A stretch of DNA of 7,268 nucleotides. Origin: JADJLQ01 sp034439915. GTDB lineage: Bacteria; Bacteroidota; Bacteroidia; Chitinophagales; Saprospiraceae. Under the pieces are notes generated by a model. The model searched no databases and was not told the DNA's origin. It worked only from the letters and a program-made list of their open reading frames with translations. This document shows positions 1-3,403 of the stretch, in pieces. The position numbers and the translations under genes were made by a program. The stretch spans positions 1-7,268 of the forward strand of contig JAWXBI010000039.1 of the NCBI GenBank assembly GCA_034439915.1. Reading direction: 5' to 3'. Numbering within the stretch: the first letter of the stretch is position 1; each line of letters opens with the position of its first letter.

Positions 1-51
1 CCAAGGTTTCGTCACACCCAGGGCTAGGCTAAATATTTCTGCTTGACTCAT
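1..51 (-). CDS. ISL3-family transposase, N-terminal 17 residues (runs off the window)
   Basis: Read on the minus strand from an ATG at 49-51, the sequence encodes MSQAEIFSLALGVTKPW and continues past the left edge. The pattern 'hydrophobic helix, LALG, two or three residues, PW' is the usual opening of ISL3-family (IS204/IS1001/IS1165 type) DDE transposases, where it precedes a zinc-finger region. These enzymes cut and paste their own element. The start is preceded on the minus strand by an A-rich run, as in many Bacteroidota genes. Only 17 codons are visible, so neither the catalytic residues nor the integrity of the gene can be judged. The assignment rests on this short motif; another helix-starting DNA-binding protein is possible but less likely. 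Confidence 0.65.
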   Translation of the reverse strand, partial: MSQAEIFSLALGVTKPW

Positions 52-276
52 TTTTTTTAACCCAATTTACAATTTACCCACTAAATATGGCGAAGAACCA
101 AACAAACAAGAAAGACCGCTTCTTTGACCCTGTAAGAATATACTTTTTAAAGTTTGCGGCACTTGTTTTTTAAACCCATTTAATGGGAAATTGTGACGAT
201 AAGATCACTGATAGAAGGATAATTGATAAGTTACACCATAATCAAAAAATGTAAAAATTATGACTTAAATTTGATG

Positions 277-289
277 TGCAGAAACCGCC
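277..289. repeat. 13-bp direct repeat, copy 1 (tgcagaaaccgcc)
   Basis: This copy matches 350-362 exactly. Both copies are preceded within a few bases by the same taaattt string, so the similarity extends beyond the 13 bp. The copies start 73 bp apart in the same orientation. It may be an insertion-sequence end or a transposase binding site. Confidence 0.6.
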
Positions 290-317
290 GACAGTGATCG
301 TTATACTGGAGGTAATT

Positions 318-350
318 AAATTTATTGGGGCATCGAGCCCCAATAAATTT
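318..350. repeat. Perfect 14-bp inverted repeat (hairpin) with a 5-nt loop
   Basis: The left arm at 318-331 (aaatttattggggc) is the exact reverse complement of 337-350 (gccccaataaattt), with loop atcga at 332-336. No T-tract follows on either strand, so this is not an ordinary intrinsic terminator. The right arm ends at the first base of the second 13-bp repeat copy, which ties the hairpin to that repeat. Hairpins near insertion-sequence ends can block read-through into the transposase gene; that role is only a guess here. Confidence 0.8.
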
Positions 351-362
351 GCAGAAACCGCC
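350..362. repeat. 13-bp direct repeat, copy 2 (tgcagaaaccgcc)
   Basis: This is an exact second copy of 277-289, directly abutting the right arm of the 14-bp hairpin. On the minus strand it reads GGCGGTTTCTGCA, a plausible outer end of the leftward insertion sequence. Confidence 0.6.
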
Positions 363-627
363 TCTAGATCCTGTTTCCTGGGGGTTAAACATAAATAATC
401 CGGAAGCGTAGACTTCTACCTGTGTGATTCATAGGAGGTCAAAGGCGAAGGAGCAACGGTTAAAGGTCAACGGGGAAGGGTTAAAAGGAGAAAGGTTAAA
501 AGGTGAAGGGTGAAGCGGTAAAAGACTAAAGGTTAAATGGCTCCAAGATCAAACTGGGATAGACGGCCAAATAAATAGGCAAGAAATATAAGTTAGAAAA
601 ATTGTAACTAACAAATATTTTATTAAA
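363..627. other. Non-coding stretch upstream of the broken barrel gene
   Basis: No reading frame here has a convincing start and protein-like composition. It contains a small 5-bp hairpin at 408-419 (gtaga-ct-tctac), the heptamer array at 437-540 and then an A/T-rich leader running into the ATG at 628. I looked for the Bacteroidota promoter pattern (TTTG about 19 bp before TAnnTTTG) and did not find a convincing copy. Confidence 0.5.
437..540. repeat. Degenerate purine-rich heptamer array, consensus about GGTTAAA
   Basis: About fourteen units of 6-9 bp follow one another, for example ggttaaa, ggtcaac, gggttaaaa, ggagaaa, ggttaaaa, ggtgaa, gggtgaa and gcggtaaaa. The unit length varies, so this is a decayed or slippage-prone tandem repeat rather than an exact microsatellite. 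A second array with the same consensus and orientation lies at 1307-1372, on the other side of the broken barrel gene. No coding potential is apparent. Confidence 0.75.
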
Positions 628-1275
628 ATGAAATACCGTTATTCCCTACCAATTATTTTAGTTCACTTCACGGTGTTGATGTCTGCTCAAAATTACCTCT
701 TCCCGGTAAAGACCAGTGGATACCACCTGGCACCATCTTATTCCCATCTTAATAATGAGCATGTCCGTTCAAACCTCTGGGCAATAACTGGCGGATATAC
801 GGTAAGGGGAAGATTTACAGGCAGCCTGACCATTGGATAAGAAATAACTAAGTACACCACCTTTCAACAAAACTATGTAAAGTTAACCAGCTATCTTGGT
901 GCATTAGGATTTAATTACCTGGTGCTAAAACAAGAGCAACACCATACTATATTATCCTTTTCCATTGATGCCGGATATCAATTTAACCGGCTCATCTATG
1001 GAAGGCCATACAATAATGATAATATCCATTCATTATTGTATGGCCTGAGTGTATATCGGAATTTTCATCTTGCTAATCGGGTGTCCCTTTCTCCGTCTTT
1101 TGGTTTGGGTCCTGGCCACTCATATTACAGACATGAAGAATCATATAGCTCTCCATATTACAACTACCAACTGACTCTTAAACTTGGCAACTATTTCTTC
1201 AGGCCGACAATACAGGTGACAGATGGTAATTCTTATTTAAATTTAATGGCAGGGGGTATATTCCCTATACTATAA
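628..1275 (+). pseudogene. Secreted outer-membrane-barrel-like protein, interrupted by one in-frame stop
   Basis: The ATG at 628 opens a frame with a clear signal peptide (hydrophobic core PIILVHFTVLM, then SA-Q, cleavage near residue 21). A TAA at 838-840 stops it at codon 71, but the same frame is open again from 841 to the TAA at 1273-1275. Read through, it gives a 215-codon protein. Both halves show alternating hydrophobic and polar residues with many Tyr, Gly and Asn (GGYTVRGRFTGSLTIG before the stop, ALGFNYLV and LSFSIDAGYQF after it), typical of small outer-membrane beta-barrels of Bacteroidota. The downstream half has no good start of its own: the GTG at 922 lies within a barrel-like strand and has no leader. 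A single change such as TAT or CAA to TAA would explain the break. I do not recognise the exact family. Stop-codon readthrough or a sequencing error are the alternatives to a true pseudogene. Confidence 0.7.
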
Positions 1276-1306
1276 ACAGGTGAAGATGAGTGATTAGCAG
1301 CTAATA

Positions 1307-1372
1307 GGGTTAAAAGTGGTAAAGGGTTAAAAGGGGTAAAGGGTTGAAAGGGTCAAAAGGTGAAAAGGTGAA
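1307..1372. repeat. Second heptamer array, consensus about GGGTTAAAA
   Basis: Eight or more consecutive units of 7-9 bp occur (gggttaaaa, gtggtaaa, gggttaaaag, gggtaaa, gggttgaaa, gggtcaaaa, ggtgaaaa, ggtgaag). The consensus and strand match the 437-540 array. It lies between the stop of the broken barrel gene (1275) and the stop of the glycosidase remnant (1386), so it is a shared 3' intergenic spacer of two convergent dead genes. Confidence 0.75.
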
Positions 1373-1385
1373 GTAGCGAAAAGGA

Positions 1386-1694
1386 TTATTCGTATCCATT
1401 TTTAAAAACAATCGTTTGCCCTTTGGATGAGGTTAGTATTTCTGCAACACCGTTTTCTGTTTTTATACTTTGCCGGTCGACACTTTCTGTATACCAGGTT
1501 TTAAACGGGATTTTAAAACGAAGCAAACCCCTGCTTGAGCTTTAATCTCCATCATTTTCCTTGTTTTTGACGGCATCAAGGAAGGCCCCTTCTGTTCGAC
1601 GCGATTGAAAGGAAACCGTATTCCAATCCTCCGGTGTAGCCGGAAATATTTCAATATGCCTCTGATTAATTCGTATCAGCAGTTCATGCACCGA
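1386..1694 (-). pseudogene. C-terminal remnant of a GH95-like glycosidase with two frameshifts
   Basis: Three minus-strand frames, read in order, give one continuous protein end. Frame A (1694-1545) contains HELLIRI, IEIFPATPEDWN and RTEGAFL before a TAA at 1542-1544. Frame B (1549-1511) gives EIKAQAGVCFVLK. Frame C (1511-1386) gives IPFKTWYTES through GQTIVFKNGYE and a TAA. The order 'ELL..., I.IFPA.P.DW, F..LRTEGAFL, EIK..AG, LK.PF' is the usual end of Bacteroidota GH95-like (alpha/alpha)6-barrel glycosidases. One missing T in the run at 1511-1514 restores VLKIPFKTW between B and C; one extra base near 1549-1550 would explain A to B. The catalytic barrel is absent: stops fill the frame above 1695. 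GH95 includes alpha-fucosidases, but substrate cannot be read from this tail. A related (alpha/alpha)6 family is the main alternative. Confidence 0.65.
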
Positions 1695-1865
1695 TCACTG
1701 ATCCTGCTATTCATCACCCTCCAAAATTGTAAGTAATTTAGTACACTAAACACCCCATCTGTCTAAGAAAAAGGAGGATTGATCTATTCCATAAGCCAAT
1801 TGATAAAACTCATTAAACTTTAGCCTGCTTTACCCGTCTATCTATTATATCAAACTAATTGTAAA

Positions 1866-2480
1866 ATGAAAAATAAATTATTAATTCCAATCGCATTTGT
1901 GATTTTGGGGCTTCAGGTTCCCCTGCTGGCACAGAGCCCGGAGCCTGCCACTGAACCCGCAAAGAAAGATCAGTTGGAGCAGCGACTTCAAAACTCTACT
2001 GAAAAACCGGCTCCTGCCATCCGGGAAAAAGCCAACCGGCAGGCAAGGTCGCACGCCGGGGGTAAACAAAATTTCCGAGATCATACTTTTCAACGAAGGA
2101 ACTTCGGTCAACCTGGATACAGGTTTCACCGGTTTAACGGACGGGGCTACAACCCGGGAAGATTTGGAAATAATTTCCAACGTCACAGTTTTAGATCCCA
2201 CCAGTTCAGATCCAACAGTTTTCGCCAGGAACAATTCAGGAGCCGCGGGTTTAACCAGCGGGGATACAACAATCAAGGTCTTCAAACCCGTCGGTTTAGA
2301 TCAGCGCCAGGCCAGTTGAATAAAAATCAACAGATGGAAATAAAAAGCCTGAAAGAACAAATCTGGAAAGATGGTTCAATGGATCTTAAAGAAAGAGAAC
2401 TGCTTCGGAATAAAACAAAGGGATTTCACCGGTCAAATCACCCGGCTTTACGGGAGAGAACAGGTGAACAAAAAAAATGA
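1866..2480 (+). CDS. Exported Arg/Asn/Phe-rich protein with aromatic pentapeptide repeats
   Basis: This 204-residue protein has no family I recognise. Residues 1-22 form a signal peptide (core LIPIAFVILGL, cleavage at LLA-Q23), so it acts in the periplasm or outside. Residues 24-66 are Pro/Glu/Lys/Gln-rich and probably flexible. Residues 70-148 form a regular repeat in which every fifth residue is Phe or Tyr (Leu once), followed by Arg, Asn or Gln, with one four-residue unit at 100-103. Residues 150-204 are Lys/Glu-rich and predicted helical, with a KDGSMDLKEREL segment like those in other small Bacteroidota exported proteins. The charge is strongly positive. Binding to an acidic polymer such as a sulfated glycan, DNA or phospholipid is conceivable but unproven. 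The ATG at 1866 is chosen because it places the signal peptide at the N-terminus. A strong terminator follows 37 bp after the stop, so it is probably transcribed alone. Confidence 0.8.
   Translation: MKNKLLIPIAFVILGLQVPLLAQSPEPATEPAKKDQLEQRLQNSTEKPAPAIREKANRQARSHAGGKQNFRDHTFQRRNFGQPGYRFHRFNGRGYNPGRFGNNFQRHSFRSHQFRSNSFRQEQFRSRGFNQRGYNNQGLQTRRFRSAPGQLNKNQQMEIKSLKEQIWKDGSMDLKERELLRNKTKGFHRSNHPALRERTGEQKK
2073..2309 (+). repeat. Coding repeat: 16 aromatic-led pentapeptide units (15-bp period)
   Basis: Successive units read FRDHT, FQRRN, FGQPG, YRFHR, FNGRG, YNPGR, FGNN, FQRHS, FRSHQ, FRSNS, FRQEQ, FRSRG, FNQRG, YNNQG, LQTRR and FRSAP. The first position is aromatic in 15 of 16 units, while the DNA of neighbouring units differs freely, so the period is kept at protein level. 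It is not the A(D/N)LXX pentapeptide-repeat family, which has Leu or Phe in the middle and small residues two before it. Confidence 0.85.
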
Positions 2481-2517
2481 GATAAGTCCTAATCCAAAAT
2501 TTTAGATCAACACACCC

Positions 2518-2551
2518 TACCCTGTGGAAGCTTTTCACAGGGTATTTTTTT
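2518..2551 (+). terminator. Strong intrinsic terminator after the pentapeptide-repeat gene
   Basis: The 9-bp arms taccctgtg (2518-2526) and cacagggta (2536-2544) pair exactly. Pairing can continue inward through a G-T and two A-T pairs to a gct loop. Seven Ts follow at 2545-2551. It lies 37 bp past the stop at 2480 and separates that gene from the next one. Confidence 0.92.
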
Positions 2552-2643
2552 AGTTAAAATAATTATTAGGCTTTTAACCTGAAATTAAATTTTTACCGAT
2601 CGTTTTGAAGCTAACTTTAATTGTAATAAAAATAATTGTGCCT

Positions 2644-2955
2644 ATGTCTTTAAAATCAACTTTTTATTTTTCACTCATTGTCATTTACTGCACGGTACTG
2701 CCCACTATACTAAGCGGGCAACACCGACATCGAAACGACCGGATGGAACAAAGGCATTCTGACCACCATTCTCATTACAACTCCCGCTCAAATCGGGGAA
2801 GTTCGCGAAATCAGTATAGTTATAGAGATCACCGCCACCGGGACTATGATCGATACCAGTCAAGGAATCGTGGGAATTACAGAAATGATTGCCGGCGAGA
2901 CGACCGCAGGCGGTATAGAAACAGAGGGCTTGTGGATATCATCATTCGCATTTAA
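2644..2955 (+). CDS. Small exported Arg/His/Asp/Tyr-rich protein, function unknown
   Basis: This 103-residue protein starts at ATG 2644. The frame is open back to a TTG at 2605, but ATG gives a compact signal peptide (MSLKSTFYFSLIVIYCTVLP, cleavage at LSG-Q), so the longer start is rejected. The mature part of about 75 residues is almost entirely Arg, His, Asp, Asn, Tyr and Ser (HRHRNDR, DHHSHYNSRSNRG, YRDHRHRDYDRYQ, DDRRRYRNRG) and ends with a short hydrophobic tail, GLVDIIIRI. It is probably disordered and strongly basic, and has one mature-region Cys. I recognise no family. Histidine clusters could bind metal, but there is no defined site. It follows the terminator at 2518-2551 and so needs its own promoter; the 2552-2643 leader is A/T-rich without a clear promoter match. 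It shares export and Arg-rich composition, though not sequence, with the gene upstream. Confidence 0.65.
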   Translation: MSLKSTFYFSLIVIYCTVLPTILSGQHRHRNDRMEQRHSDHHSHYNSRSNRGSSRNQYSYRDHRHRDYDRYQSRNRGNYRNDCRRDDRRRYRNRGLVDIIIRI

Positions 2956-3037
2956 TTAAAATGTTGAATAAGTAATTCGCCAAATTCCCGTGGGGTACAC
3001 GACAATTTTCACAAATGGCCATAACCCGAGCGAATAA

Positions 3038-3055
3038 TCCCGAGGTGACTCGGGA
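3038..3055. repeat. Palindrome TCCCGAG-GTGA-CTCGGGA
   Basis: The 7-bp arms 3038-3044 and 3049-3055 are exact reverse complements around loop gtga, which as RNA on the plus strand is a GNRA-type tetraloop. A second cccgag at 3025-3030 could pair with the same right arm, giving two exclusive folds. No T-tract follows. CCCGA/TCGGG palindromes recur in intergenic DNA of many Bacteroidota genomes, so this may be a copy of a dispersed repeat. Confidence 0.75.
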
Positions 3056-3206
3056 CAGTCGTACGAACCTCAGTGCAATCTGTCATGCCCCCACTCCAGT
3101 TACTATTTTTAATTTGAAGAAAAAAGCTAATGTTTGCATTTGATTCGCAGTTGTCATCGGTAGTTAATCATCGATGCCTACCCGGATTTTCAAATTAATA
3201 TCGTTT

Positions 3207-3236
3207 AACCCCGTAAATTTTTTCCGGGGTTTTTTT
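3207..3236 (+). terminator. Intrinsic terminator, plus strand
   Basis: Arms aaccccg (3207-3213) and cggggtt (3225-3231) pair over 7 bp, with an 11-nt A/T-rich loop, and the right arm merges into a run of seven Ts at 3230-3236. There is no T-tract on the minus-strand side, so it acts only for plus-strand transcripts. It lies 252 bp past the stop of the 103-residue gene, which is far for a dedicated terminator; it could end a long 3' UTR or an unrecognised small RNA. Confidence 0.75.
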
Positions 3237-3275
3237 ATTTCTTTTCTCTCCCGATAATTATACAACGGGACTAAT

Positions 3276-3378
3276 CCTCTACCTCTACCTCAACCTCATC
3301 CTCCCCCGATGGATCGGGGCTCAACCTCAACCTCAGCCTTTTCCTTAGCCTCTTCCTCTGCCTCAACCTCATCCTCAA
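3276..3378. repeat. Degenerate hexanucleotide array, consensus CCTCAA (GAGGTT on minus)
   Basis: Units include cctcta, cctcta, cctcaa, cctcat, cctccc, then a palindromic interruption at 3304-3319, then cctcaa, cctcag, cctttt, ccttag, cctctt, cctctg, cctcaa, cctcat and cctcaa, nearly all in strict 6-bp phase on each side. It begins 25 bp past the DUF4838 stop, in that gene's 3' untranslated region. On the minus strand one frame reads as Glu-Val-rich, but it has no start and is closed by TGA on both sides, so it is not a gene. Confidence 0.85.
3304..3319. repeat. Palindrome CCCCGAT-GG-ATCGGGG inside the hexamer array
   Basis: Arms 3304-3310 and 3313-3319 are exact reverse complements separated by gg. 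Hexamer phase shifts by +1 across it, suggesting insertion or replacement of a short block rather than point decay of hexamers. The CCCGA/TCGGG core resembles the palindrome at 3038-3055. Confidence 0.75.
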
Positions 3379-3403
3379 ATTTCTCAGGTCACCTCCTCTC
3401 CCC

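Larger units (their letters stand above)
1..362 (-). mobile_element. Probable end of an ISL3-type insertion sequence (outer boundary uncertain)
   Basis: The transposase start at 51 points leftward, so the upstream end of the element must lie to its right. Two copies of a 13-bp motif (277-289 and 350-362) read GGCGGTTTCTGCA on the minus strand, the direction in which a terminal repeat would enter the element. ISL3 terminal repeats commonly begin with GG, so either 289 or 362 could be the outer end. The opposite end lies outside the window, so the terminal inverted repeat and the expected 8-bp target duplication cannot be confirmed. Positions 52-276 show no convincing gene. This is inference from position and motif. 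Confidence 0.35.
2956..3403. other. Convergent intergenic region without a convincing gene
   Basis: This 448-bp spacer lies between the 3' ends of the plus-strand small-protein gene and the minus-strand DUF4838 gene. It holds a GNRA-loop palindrome (3038-3055), a plus-strand terminator (3207-3236), and a hexamer array interrupted by another palindrome (3276-3378). A 42-codon frame at 3015-3143 crosses the palindrome and has no protein-like features, so I do not call it. No terminator for the DUF4838 gene is visible on the minus strand. Confidence 0.6.

Noticed and set aside
87..173. 28-codon ATG frame on the plus strand (MAKNQTNKKDRFFDPV...)
   Set aside because: Composition is plausible but it is very short, has no clear ribosome site or promoter, and sits in the probable end of the insertion sequence.
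437..540. CRISPR array
   Set aside because: The units are 6-9 bp with no spacers; this is a simple degenerate tandem repeat, as are the other two arrays.
922..1275. Independent 117-codon gene starting at GTG 922
   Set aside because: It is the in-frame continuation of the gene starting at 628, with no leader or signal peptide of its own.
1463..1654. 63-codon open frame on the minus strand
   Set aside because: It is only one of three frames through the glycosidase remnant; just a middle part (from about 1549 to 1511) reads as the true protein.
203..1702. gatcactgat at 203-212 and 1693-1702 as a target-site or recombination repeat
   Set aside because: A shared 10-mer is expected by chance many times in a window of this size, and the flanks do not match.
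1881..2285. 134-codon open frame on the minus strand
   Set aside because: It lies antisense to the pentapeptide-repeat gene; its openness follows from the repetitive TTC/AGA codons there. No leader or recognisable domain.
2605..2643. Upstream TTG start for the 103-residue protein
   Set aside because: The ATG at 2644 gives a normal signal peptide; the extension would put 13 extra hydrophobic residues in front of it.
3015..3143. 42-codon ATG frame on the plus strand
   Set aside because: It runs through a palindrome and has no protein-like pattern or signal sequence.
3297..3390. Glu-Val-rich minus-strand peptide in the hexamer array
   Set aside because: There is no start codon and TGA closes the frame on both sides; the pattern follows from the GAGGTT unit.
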